From Rattus norvegicus (lineage: Eukaryota > Chordata > Mammalia > Rodentia > Muridae): a stretch of DNA of 64,000 bases. The notes beneath the pieces were generated by a model. That model saw only the letters and a list, made by a program, of their open reading frames with translations, had not been told where the DNA came from and did not search any database. The position numbers and the translations under genes are program-made. The stretch lies in the NCBI RefSeq assembly GCF_036323735.1, contig NC_086029.1, forward strand, positions 46,146,357-46,210,356, written 5' to 3'. The stretch's first letter is position 1. The number at the start of each line of letters is the position of its first letter. Positions 55,826 through 64,000 of this stretch are shown piece after piece.

Positions 55826-56734
55826 CTTACAGTCTATTGGTTAGTGAGCACATCTGTCATTCTGCTAAGGGGTGTGGCATTATCACTGGGCCACCCCTGG
55901 GGCTCCACACGGGTTCAGCTTCCTCTGAGGTGCTTGGCTGAACAGCTGAAGAGCAAGCTTGGCTCTCTGGTAAGGGTTTTATCTAGAAGGAAATTAGAAG
56001 CAGCGGGCAGTGGATGATGGGATTCATCTTGCTCTGTGGTCCTTGAAGAGTCGTAGCATCCTTGTTGGAGGCATTGCCTGCCCTGAAGGTTAAAACCTGG
56101 CCTCCTACCACCACCACACACAAGCTCCCTGCTCTCCACCTTCTCTGCATACTGAGAGGCTGCCTCTCAGAGCCCATCATAAGGAGACTTCCTGAGCTCT
56201 CCACCCACACACACTGTCCCCAGTACTGTGACCTATGCCCCTGCAATGCTAACACAGTGCTCTTTCTTAATTTCTTTGGACTATATAGCTTCTTTAAAAG
56301 CCCCTGGAATGACAAGTCAGATGTGCCTCACCCTGAGGTCTGGCCAACATCTGTCTCTGTGCCTAGCATATACGAGATACTCTACAAACATCTGTGAGTG
56401 AACAGAAGCCCAAAGTCGGCGTCCTCAATGAACATCTGCCCCTGAAGGTCACTGTACCCCTGCTGTCTGCCTGGGCGAGTTGCTGGGCCTCTCACAAACA
56501 AAACTAAAACTAAGGGATCTTTCCAAGACCCCTGCCAAGGCTTCAGGCGAACAAATTGTAACAACTTAATGGGAATCCTTCCACTACTGTGAAATTCAGA
56601 AGCCAAGAAAAATTTTGTTCTTCTGAAACCCCAGAGGGAGAATTCACCCCTTACCTCTCCCCTAGATCCTGCTGGTCACTGGCGACCTGTGGGATTCCTT
56701 ATAGCAGCACCACTCCATTCTCTGCCTACATCTT
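55826..56734. other. Single-copy stretch, possible MIR/L2 tail at 56350-56400
   Basis: 'TGTGCCTAGCATATACGAGA' with 'ACTCTACAAACATCTGTGAG' resembles the ancient repeat tail 'GTGCCTAGCACATAGTAGGTGCTCAATAAATG'. Nothing else recognised. Confidence 0.35.
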
Positions 56735-56915
56735 TCCATCAGTGTCTCCTTTGTGTATCTACCTCAAATCCCCTGTCTGTTCCCTTACGAAGGACACCAG
56801 ACAGCAGATTTAAATCCGCTAAATCCACCATGGCCTCACCCCGAGATCCTTCTCGGGATCCTGACCCTCTCAGAGAGCCTATTCCCAGATTAAAGTCACG
56901 GTCTCGGCTTGTCAG
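56735..56915 (-). mobile_element. MLT1-like LTR relic, antisense
   Basis: 'TTACGAAGGACACCAGACAG' and, further on, 'CTAAATCCACCATGGCCTCA' with 'CGAGATCCTTCTCGGGATCC' follow the reverse of an MLT1-type LTR. Diverged. Confidence 0.45.
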
Positions 56916-56959
56916 TCAACTCCCCATGGCTGCGATCAATGGCTCAAGATGGAAGACGC

Positions 56960-57335
56960 CTTCAGACACATGGTTTCAGAGAGTTCAGTCCATGCTCCCT
57001 TTGCTATGTAGGCAAGAATGAGGTGAGGCAGAACAGCAGGGTGGGAGACAGAGGGTAGAGCCTCGGAATTTACCTCATGGCTGCCAGGAGGCAAAAAGAA
57101 TGAGAAAAGGGGTCTGGGACCAACCATACCCTTCAAGTGTTCCTGAAGTACCTTCTCCAGCAAGACCCCATCTCCTCAACTCTCCACCGCCTTCAATTGC
57201 TCACCAAGTTGTTAAGCCATAGTGGATTAACCCACAGGTGACATCTAAGGCTTCATTATCCAATCATCTCCCGAAGGTCTCATCTAGAATGCTAGGCGTC
57301 ACGGTCCTGAGGTTGGCAGACTTTGCCATTTTGGG
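56960..57335 (-). mobile_element. Rodent LTR-like repeat, antisense
   Basis: 'GTTCAGTCCATGCTCCCTTT', 'GGCAAGAATGAGGTGAGGCA', 'CTCATGGCTGCCAGGAGGCA' and 'CCAGCAAGACCCCATCTCCT' follow, in order, a repeat common in rodent introns, in the same orientation as 7996-8304 and 22640-23040. Confidence 0.6.
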
Positions 57336-57549
57336 AGTACGGAGATAATTCTAGGCCCACTTCGGCCGTGTGATCCTGTAGCGTTCACGGACACCACTCA
57401 AGGGCTGGAATGTTTCCTCCCTGGTTCGTTCTTTAAATGACCCCAGGCTCTCCATTGTGGAGTATCCGACTGCCCTGAATCTGAAGGCTAGAGGCTTTTC
57501 AGTTTGCCTTGCTTTTCACTCCTTAAAATACCAGCGGTGACTCAGCCAC

Positions 57550-57715
57550 CAGGATTCAGGTCCCATTCTCAACCCAGGTGGGCTGTGCTCAGCAGTCCCG
57601 CTGCTGACCCACAGCGACCTACAAGTCCCCGGAAGTTCTACCTCGGGGGCATGTACAGTTTCCGGCCGGCACTTTATTCGCGGTGCTTCAGAGTCCTCTC
57701 AAGGGGCGCTAGCCA
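57550..57715. other. Small CpG-enriched patch
   Basis: About nine CpG dinucleotides in 130 bp ('TTTCCGGCCGGCACTTTATT', 'CGCGGTGCTTC', 'AGGGGCGCTAGCC'). The plus-strand GGGGCGCTA resembles the right half of a CTCF motif, but the left half does not match. No promoter structure visible. Confidence 0.35.
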
Positions 57716-57860
57716 CTAAACCTGATCATCTGGGTTCCATCCCAGGAGCCTGGGTGGTAGAAGGAAGGAACCAATTCCTGGAAGTTGCCCTCTGACCTTT
57801 ACATGCGCTCCCGTGCACACATGCATGCTCATACACACAATATTAATAATCAAAGTATCA
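57705..57860 (+). mobile_element. Diverged B3/B2-type SINE
   Basis: 'ATCTGGGTTCCATCCCAGGA', 'AAGGAACCAATTCCTGGAAG' and 'TTGCCCTCTGACCTTTACAT' then a short CA tail match the SINE type also seen at 254, 25500 and 58726. Confidence 0.65.
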
Positions 57861-58725
57861 GAGTCTCCCGTGCAGGCTCAGACCCTGGAGGAATCGGCGG
57901 GAGACCTGTGTGTTTACTGAGCTCTGCTTAAGGAAAACCAGGTCAGCCTCGCACTGGCCACAGGAGACCAGGCTCACTGCGGCTGAGGTGTCACACGGTC
58001 CCACGTTGTAAATGTGTCCCCCAGTGGAGAAACATATTCCTCAAAGTTCTCCGCCAACTTGTATGGAGCAATGCCACTGACCGATGGGGTGGTGCGCTCA
58101 TTTTTCTTTCTTGGGGAACGTGGGCTGCAGGCTCCCCTGCTGGCAAACCAGCCCTCTGGAAGCCAAGCCTCCAGGGACAAAACTCCACCAGGAACCAAGT
58201 TCAAGCTGCGTGCGGCTCTTACGTTATGTCTATTTTAAAAGTTGATTTTGGCAGAGGCGTTGACCACTCACACAATATATCTGCTCCACGAGAAGATAAG
58301 GAGGAAGGAGAAGTCAAACACTGGGCTTTTCTTTAAATTCTCACTTGGAAGCAAATACCTTGGCTCCCAAGGAGGAATATGAAACCAGCCTCCCTGATGA
58401 GGATCTCATTGGAACACATCATAAAGCAAAGATTGAAACTATAAATAATTTGTTTTTAAAGACTCTGGGTGTGCGCACACGTCTCCTGACTGGTGAAGAG
58501 TTTGAGTCTCCAGGTCATTTTCTATCTGAAGCTTTGTTTTGCCAGAAACATGGGAATGTGCCTCAATAATGAAGTAAATCAGATAATCTTTTAAAGAGTC
58601 GCTGGGAAGAGTTCCTCAAGGCTGCGGGGGGTGGGGTGGGGGGCTTCAGGCAAAGAAGATGAAACAACTAAATCATCCCGAATGGGTCCGGCCTACTGCC
58701 AGATGCTTAAATAATTAGGAACAGG
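57861..58725. other. Single-copy stretch; conserved-looking block at 58240-58620
   Basis: No repeat family recognised. The block 58240-58620 holds 'ATTGAAACTATAAATAATTT', 'GTAAATCAGATAATCTTTTA' and 'TTTTGCCAGAAACATGGGAA' and looks like conserved non-coding DNA. It is followed by a G-rich run (58626-58643). Confidence 0.35.
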
Positions 58726-58873
58726 CTGGCAAATGGTTCATCGGGTGAGGGGCTGGCCATCAAGGCTGACCATCTGAATTCAAATCCCATTCCCAGAATC
58801 CACATAGTATCGGGGAGAACCAATTCCTGAAAGTTGTCCTCTGGCCCATACATATACCACGGCAGACACATAC
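58726..58873 (+). mobile_element. B3/B2-type SINE body
   Basis: 'GAATTCAAATCCCATTCCCA', 'GGGAGAACCAATTCCTGAAA' and 'GTTGTCCTCTGGCCCATACA' follow the SINE type seen at 254 and 25500. It leads directly into the compound CA array. Confidence 0.7.
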
Positions 58874-58919
<46 letters not shown>

Positions 58920-59006
58920 CATACATATATACACATAAATACATACACATACAAATACCCACACACCATGGCAGACACACACACAAATACACACAGACCA
59001 TGCCAG

Positions 59007-59041
<35 letters not shown>

Positions 59042-59268
59042 TACATATATACACATAAATACATACACATACAAATACACACACACCATGGCAGGCACAC
59101 ACACATGCATACATATATACACATAAATACATACACATACAAATACACACACACCATGGCAGGCACACACACATGCATACATATATACACATAAATACAT
59201 ACACATACAAATACACACACACCATGGCAGGCACACACACACACACAAATACACACACACCATGCCAG

Positions 59269-59301
<33 letters not shown>

Positions 59302-59458
59302 TACACACACACCATGCCAGGCACACACACACACACACAAATACACACACACCATGCCAGGCACACACACACACACACACAAATACACACACACCATGCC
59401 AGGCACACACACACACACAAATACACACACACAAATACACACACACCATGGCAGGCAC
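58874..59458 (+). repeat. Compound CA array with CCATGGCAGGCA repeats
   Basis: (CA)n blocks alternate with ACCATGGCAGG or ACCATGCCAGG and AAATACACACACACC. A 67-bp unit (from ATGCATACATATATACACAT to CCATGGCAGGCA) recurs near 58917, 59039, 59106 and 59173; a shorter unit of about 40-56 bp follows. The array is the extended tail of the SINE. The long minus-strand frames (230-260 codons) are artefacts. Confidence 0.95.
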
Positions 59459-59483
59459 AGAGAGAGAGAGAGAGAGAGAGAGA
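59459..59483 (+). repeat. (GA)12 microsatellite
   Basis: A pure GA run closing the compound CA array. Confidence 0.95.
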
Positions 59484-59965
59484 CACCTTTCATCTTATAC
59501 CTTTGAACAAAACAACAAAACTTTACAAAGTTCTGTGAAACAAAGGCTGAAGTAGAGATTCAGCAGTGCATGCTTACAAACCTCACCCTTAACGGTCCAG
59601 CCGTCTCTCCAGCCCCCAACTATTTTAAAGGAGGACGGTGAAGTTTTCCATGATAAAAAGTCACTTAGCTGGATCACCAAACCAAAACAAAATTGTAACA
59701 GAAGCCATTTTAGAACAGAAAAAAAACAAAAAAAGCAGAAAAAGACAGACAGAGGGAGAGGGCCCTGACTAACTGTAAATCCACACAAACTTGAAAAGAA
59801 ATACTCTGGTTGTATTTTGTCAGTCAAATGTTGGCAAATGCCTGGATTTTTATAAATATTTCCTGCTGTTAACAGCAAAAGGGTTCAGATGCTGCAAAAA
59901 CAAAAGACAAACTTCAGCCCTTTCCACTGCCTAGTCTCAATTACAGGGGCCCCTTCCAGTGCAGT
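59484..59965. other. Single-copy stretch, nothing recognised
   Basis: No repeat family recognised except A-rich patches. A 127-codon minus-strand frame (59495-59878) has no known domain. Confidence 0.4.
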
Positions 59966-60210
59966 GGAGTCTGCACTGTGAGGTGGGTGTTTGCTGGGCT
60001 GCAGGAGGAGTCTGCACTGTGAGGTGGGTGTTTGCTGGGCTGCAGGAGGACTCTGCACTGTGAGGTAGGGTGTTTGCTGGGCTGCAGGAGGAGTCTGCAC
60101 TGTGAGGTGGGTGTTTGCTGGGCTGCAGGAGGACTCTGCACTGTGAGGTAGGGTGTTTGCTGGGCTGCAGGAGGAGTCTGCACTGTGAGGTAGGGTGTTT
60201 GCTGGGCTGC
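59966..60210 (+). repeat. Minisatellite, alternating 41/42-bp units, about 6 copies
   Basis: Unit starts TCTGCACTGTGAGGTGGGTG and ends TTTGCTGGGCTGCAGGAGGA. Unit starts (TCTGC) lie at 59970, 60011, 60052, 60094, 60135 and 60177. Units with GAGTCTGC plus GGTGGG (41 bp) alternate with GACTCTGC plus GGTAGGG (42 bp), so the middle of the array is an 83-bp higher-order repeat. Copies are otherwise nearly identical. Confidence 0.95.
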
Positions 60211-60787
60211 CACTGGAGTTATTTTGGCCAAAATTACTGAGAACCATGAATCTAAGAACACACACGGAACTTCAAAGGAGAGGATGGATTAAAGGAGCTG
60301 AGAAAGGACTTAGCACATTTTTTCCCTCTCTCAACCTGTGTGAGGGACCCACATGCTGATGGACTCCAGAAGAAACCTCTATGTGGCTGCACTCCAGGGA
60401 GCCCTGCCAGACCCTGGGGGCAAAGGGGGTGCTGCACAGAGCTGGTTACATGGTGCACACAGCTGGAGGAGAGGCTCTGGGACTCCCGGAGTTGTCCCCT
60501 GTGGCCTGCTCTTCAGGAGTAACTTTGGAGGCATCTGGCCAGCCCCAGGTGAGGTGGCTGTTGAGGGTGAAACTTGTGACAATGGAACTATCAGCTCGGC
60601 TGACTATAATGAGGACCAGACACCCAGAAGCTTATGCAGAGTCAGCTCCTTGCGGGGAGGGGAGGGGGATGAGAAGTCAAGCTGGCTGTGTCACAGCACA
60701 GCAGGGACAGCTATGCAGGGCAATTCCACCTCCGCAGCAAGCATTCCACTGGGACACCATAGGAGGAGAACGGCTCCACTGCTGGAG
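60211..60787. other. Single-copy GC-rich stretch
   Basis: Overlapping plus-strand frames of 152 and 162 codons (60353-60869) run on into the RSINE1 that follows and show no known domain, so I do not call a gene. No repeat family recognised. Confidence 0.4.
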
Positions 60788-61070
60788 GCTGGGAGATGGC
60801 TCCATGGATAAGAGCTTGATTTGTGAATGCGAGGGCATGAGTTCGAACCCCCAGGACCACACCAAATGATGAACATGAACTTGACCGTGCGATCTCAGCA
60901 CTGGGGCCAAAGATGGGTGTTTGCCGGCCAGACAGCCCAGTCAAGCTTCCAGTTCAGGGAGATGACAAAGCAGAGAGTGACAGGAACACACCAGCCTGCT
61001 CTGGCCACCGCCGCAGGATTGAACATGCTTGTACATGTGTGACTTCCATCCATGCACACACACCACAGGG
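60788..61070 (+). mobile_element. B4/RSINE1 SINE
   Basis: Head 'GCTGGGAGATGGCTCCATGG', B box 'ATGAGTTCGAACCCCCAGGA', B1-like middle 'GCGATCTCAGCACTGGGGCC' and a short CA end ('CATCCATGCACACACACC'). Full architecture in order, moderately diverged. Confidence 0.82.
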
Positions 61071-61735
61071 GTGGGGGAGGGGCTCAGAAGGACTCAGCCT
61101 TGACCTTGAGCACCCGGCCCCCAAAGCTATGAGACAATGAGTGTTGATGTTCAGGCCACCCAATCTGGAGTATTTTATTAGACACGCTAATATGGTCCAC
61201 CCATGAGCCACCATTAAAAACCTGCCCTAAAATTCAAAAGTGGTCTGTATCTGTGTTGATATAAAGACACATAAATACCCAGGCTGAATCATTGATTTTT
61301 ATCTCTGATTGTAACAAAATGAAATGTTTTCATGGGTCAAGGTCAAAGGTCACATGGGCTGGGGACTACTGTGCCTTCTGCATCTCCGGGAGGAAGGAAC
61401 TTCACAGAAATGTCCCCTCAAGTCTGAAGGCCAGTTGTTCCCCTAGGCAGCCTCTGCCAAGTGACACCTGTCTCATGGTGTCCCCATTCTCCATGGTTGC
61501 ATGTATGGAAGGTCTGTCGGAGAAGCTCAACGGTCATAGCAACCTCTGCAGCCCCAGCATGGCCTGGATGTAGCAAGTACCAAGAAGTAACTATGTAAAC
61601 TTGAACCAAATCAATAGGGGTCTAGGGCTACTCTCAGTCACTATGAAAAGATCAAAGAAGGACGTGATGGTAAGAGTGGGCCCTCAGTTCTGTCCAGAAC
61701 AGGTTTTGACACTGAAATAAAACAACTGTCCTTTT
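61071..61735. other. Single-copy stretch, nothing recognised
   Basis: No repeat family or exon recognised. Confidence 0.4.
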
Positions 61736-61750
61736 AAAAGACTTATTCAC

Positions 61751-61855
61751 GGGGCTGGGGATTTAGCTCAGTGGTAGAGCGCTTACCTAGGAAGCGCAAG
61801 GCCCTGGGTTCGGTCCCCAGCTCCGAAAAAAAGAACCAAAAAAAAAAAAAAAAAA
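61751..61855 (+). mobile_element. Young ID SINE with 15-bp target-site duplication
   Basis: Complete ID element: GGGGCTGGGGATTTAGCTCA with the A box, AGCGCTTACCTAGGAAGCGC, GGGTTCGGTCCCCAGCTCCG with the B box, then an A tail with one GAACC interruption. The 15-bp AAAAGACTTATTCAC at 61736-61750 recurs exactly at 61856-61870. The target lies at the A/T-rich tail end of the B3 SINE at 61871. Internal RNA polymerase III boxes look intact; whether it is transcribed is unknown. Confidence 0.96.
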
Positions 61856-61870
61856 AAAAGACTTATTCAC

Positions 61871-62057
61871 TTATTTTATGTATGTGAGTACACTGCAGCT
61901 CATCTTCAGACTGTAGCTCTCTTCAGACACCCCAGAAGAGGGCATTGGATCCTATTACAGATGGTTTTGAGCCACTATGTGGTTGCTGGGAATTGAACTC
62001 AGGACCTCTGGAAGAGCAGTCAGTGCTCTTAACTGCTGAGCCATGTCTCTAGCACAA
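61871..62057 (-). mobile_element. B3-type SINE, antisense
   Basis: 'TTGGATCCTATTACAGATGG', 'GAGCCACTATGTGGTTGCTG', 'AGGACCTCTGGAAGAGCAGT' and 'CTGAGCCATGTCTCTAGCAC' follow the same consensus as 54022-54242. Its tail region was the landing site of the ID element just upstream. A short local duplication ('CTGCAGCTC' and 'CTGTAGCTC') lies near 61900-61918. Confidence 0.92.
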
Positions 62058-62182
62058 AATGAATGTCTTATAAACATCTCTTCAGGTCCATTTTTCTGCC
62101 CTCTCCCTCTATCCAATCTGTTTTCTCTCTGCACAGCTTAGAGGGGTGTGTTCCTGTGCTCAGTCACGCTCATCCAAACACC

Positions 62183-62540
62183 AGTGCATGTGTGTGTGCA
62201 TGTACATGCATGAATTCATCTGTGCATGTGTGTGCATGTGCATACATGCATGTGCACGTACATGTGTAGGAGTGTGCAGGTATGTGTATGGGTGTGTGTG
62301 TGTACTTACATACATGTGCTTGTATATGTGTGGGAATGTGCGAATATGTGTACAGGTATGTGTGCATGTGCTTCCATGTGTGTGTGTGTACGTGTATGCA
62401 TGCATATGTATATGTGTATACATGTGTGTGTTCACGTGCATGTGCACATATGTGTGGGAATGTGCAAGTATGTGTGAATGTGTGGCTGTGGGCATGTACA
62501 CATGTCTGTACATATGCATGCATGTGTGCATGTGATACAT
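62183..62540 (+). repeat. Degenerate (TG)n/(CATG)n tract
   Basis: About 360 bp of TG, CATG and TATG motifs on the plus strand, with 'TGTGGGAATGTGC' recurring (62330 and 62453). It adjoins an antisense B4/RSINE1 tail, consistent with the other CA/GT tracts here. Frames of 100-130 codons through it are artefacts. Confidence 0.93.
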
Positions 62541-62600
62541 ACAGAGGCCAGGCACTAAGTATCCTTTTCTATCTCTCTAACCCATACCTTTGAGAAAGAA
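62541..62600 (-). mobile_element. 3' part of a B4/RSINE1-type SINE, antisense
   Basis: 'CAGAGGCCAGGCACTAAGTA' and 'CTTTTCTATCTCTCTAACCC' resemble the reverse of the RSINE1 3' end ('CAGAGGCCAGAGGTTG...TCTTCCTCTATCGCTCTCCACC'). Short, so tentative. Confidence 0.45.
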
Positions 62601-63762
62601 TCACTTGCTGAATGTGGTGTTCTAGGTCTCTTGTCCCTGTCCCCTCAGCACTGGGTGTCATAGGCACACTGGGTCACATCCAGGTTTTGCAGGAGTGGTG
62701 GCTCGAAGCCCAGGTCCTTCTGATTGTTCAGGAAGGGTTTTACTCATGAGTCTCACGCCAGCACAAGAGCAGTTTCTCTATAGCAGAATTGATTTTGCTC
62801 CCTTTCTGTGAAGCTCTCTCAGAGTCCCACATCTCCGTGGAGGTTGTGAAACTGTAGGGAGACCTGAGCTCTCCAAACCCAGCTTCGTAGCTCAGACTAA
62901 GTCCACAACCTGAGTCATTCTCCACCTTTCCCACTCACCACTCTTGATCTTCACTTTAACTCAGAAAGGCCAGGGTCCTTCCCCACCCACAACCGACACT
63001 GGCAAAAAGAGAGGAAAAAATTACTTAGCTCCTTCTCTCTTCTGTCACATACAATTTCTGTGTCTTCTTAGAAAGAAACGTTCTATTGAACACGGGGAGG
63101 GAATGATAATATGACTGTAAAGACTTCTAAATGTTTAAGTGTGACTCATAACTTCCCAAGTATTCCCCCAAAAAATATGCTATAGGCATCATGGAAGTGA
63201 AAGGCTCTGAGGACATCAATTTGGAAGACAGGGTTTAAAGGGTTAAGCTACTTTCTTTAAAAATAAAATATAATAAGACGGAGCAAAAACTTTCAGACTC
63301 AAGTTGGACACAGAAACCCAACAGGAGGAAAAGAGCCAAGAACAGGACCGGAGTCAGAGACCCGCTTGGTCTCACAGCCAGAGGTCTGTGAAAACACTAA
63401 GCTAAACTCTGCCACGTGTACAGAGGACCTGTGCAAGCCCATGTGGACCCAGTGCTCGCTGCTCCGTCCTCTGTGAGTTCATGTGTGTCTTAGCTGGTTC
63501 AGAGGACCTGTTCTCCTGGTGTCTTCCATTCCCTGTGACTCTTACAGTCTTTCCAGCTCTTCTTCCACAGGATTCGCTGAGCTCTGAGGGGAAGGATATG
63601 ACGGAGACCTTTGACTTAGACTCTCTCTCCATATAACGTCTATCTGTGAGTCTCTGCATCTGTTTCCCTGTGCTGCCAGGGGAAGCCTCTTTAGTGATAA
63701 TTGAATAAGGCCCTGATTCCCAAGTATAGCAGAATTCCATTGGGAGTCATTCCATTGCTTTT
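62601..63762. other. Single-copy stretch, nothing recognised
   Basis: No repeat family or exon recognised. A 112-codon minus-strand frame (63402-63740) has no known domain. Confidence 0.45.
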
Positions 63763-63862
63763 GTTGGTGGTAATGGTGGTGGTGGTGGGTTTTGTTTTTT
63801 GATTTGTTTTGTTTGTTGTTGTTTGGTTTGTGTGTGTGTGTGTGTTGTTTTTGTTTTTACCA
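63763..63862 (+). repeat. G/T-rich low-complexity tract
   Basis: (TGG)n then TTTG/TTG runs and a short (GT)n, with almost no A or C. A G/T-only strand of about 100 bp. Confidence 0.85.
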
Positions 63863-64000
63863 GTTGTGTTTGGTTTTACCCTAGGCCTTTGGACTATCTA
63901 GTCTCTGGTTCTTGGTTACCCAAGCACTGTTGGATATGGGTTACAGCTCTGAGGAAATAAGTTTGGGAGGATTAAACCAGTTTCTATAATGCCCCAACTT

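Noticed and set aside
58626..58643. G-quadruplex in GGGGGGTGGGGTGGGGGG
   Set aside because: Only three separated G runs; a fourth tract needs splitting a run without a loop, so weaker than the arrays at 48644 and 52077.
58707..59538. Minus-strand frames of 230-260 codons
   Set aside because: Translations of the compound CA array.
60353..60869. Two overlapping frames of 152 and 162 codons in GC-rich DNA
   Set aside because: They extend into an RSINE1 element and show no recognisable domain. Two frames open at once suggests base composition and not selection.
61751..61825. tRNA-Ala gene or BC1 RNA gene
   Set aside because: Has the A and B boxes of a tRNA-derived element but also an A tail and target-site duplications; it is an ID retroposon, not the tRNA or the BC1 master gene.

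Overview
The window looks like rodent, almost certainly rat (Rattus), nuclear DNA, and it is gene-free as far as sequence alone can show. Two intact ID-type SINEs (61751-61855 and 50235-50346), the tRNA-Ala/BC1-derived family that expanded massively in the rat lineage, carry target-site duplications. They sit among B1, B2/B3 and B4/RSINE1 SINEs, MaLR/ERVL-type LTR relics and traces of MIR and L2. I found no protein-coding exon, tRNA, rRNA, snRNA or processed pseudogene that I can defend. Nearly every long open frame is a frame through a tandem repeat or a SINE tail. The interval reads as intergenic or deep intronic sequence; I cannot name the locus or chromosome.

Layout. 1-5 kb: a SINE with a long CA tail, an LTR relic, then single-copy AT-rich sequence that looks like conserved non-coding DNA. 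5-12 kb: a 63-bp minisatellite at 5.9 kb, a B2, a cluster of LTR relics (7.7-9.9 kb), a B1 with a purine tail and a 38-bp minisatellite. 12-20 kb: LTR relic, single-copy DNA, a 740-bp AC/AT tract on a B4/RSINE1, and a CpG-rich patch at 19.1-19.2 kb. 20-25 kb: two large minisatellites, a 21-bp unit (20.28-21.41 kb) and a 33/34-bp unit (23.96-24.77 kb), both with higher-order structure. 25-34 kb: SINEs, LTR relics, and a (TTC)n tract growing from the tail of an antisense B1. 34-43 kb: mostly single-copy AT-rich DNA with old SINE and L2 traces. 43-54 kb: GT, polypurine, polypyrimidine, G-quadruplex and GATA tracts, inverted LTR relics, a MIR and a consensus-perfect CTCF motif (51203-51216). 54-64 kb: a young B3, more LTR relics, a compound CA array, a 41/42-bp minisatellite, and a young ID inserted at the tail of a B3.

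The main theme is tandem repetition. By hand-adding the arrays I estimate about 7 kb (roughly 11%) of the window is micro- or minisatellite. Most CA/GT tracts lie at the 3' end of B2/B4-type SINEs and two purine tracts lie at B1 3' ends, so retroposon tails appear to have seeded them. The best functional leads are the CTCF motif, the CpG-rich patch at 19.1 kb, several AT-rich single-copy blocks that resemble conserved enhancers, and the minisatellites that carry one E-box per unit. SINE and LTR subfamily names come from memory of consensus sequences; RepeatMasker/Dfam should settle them.
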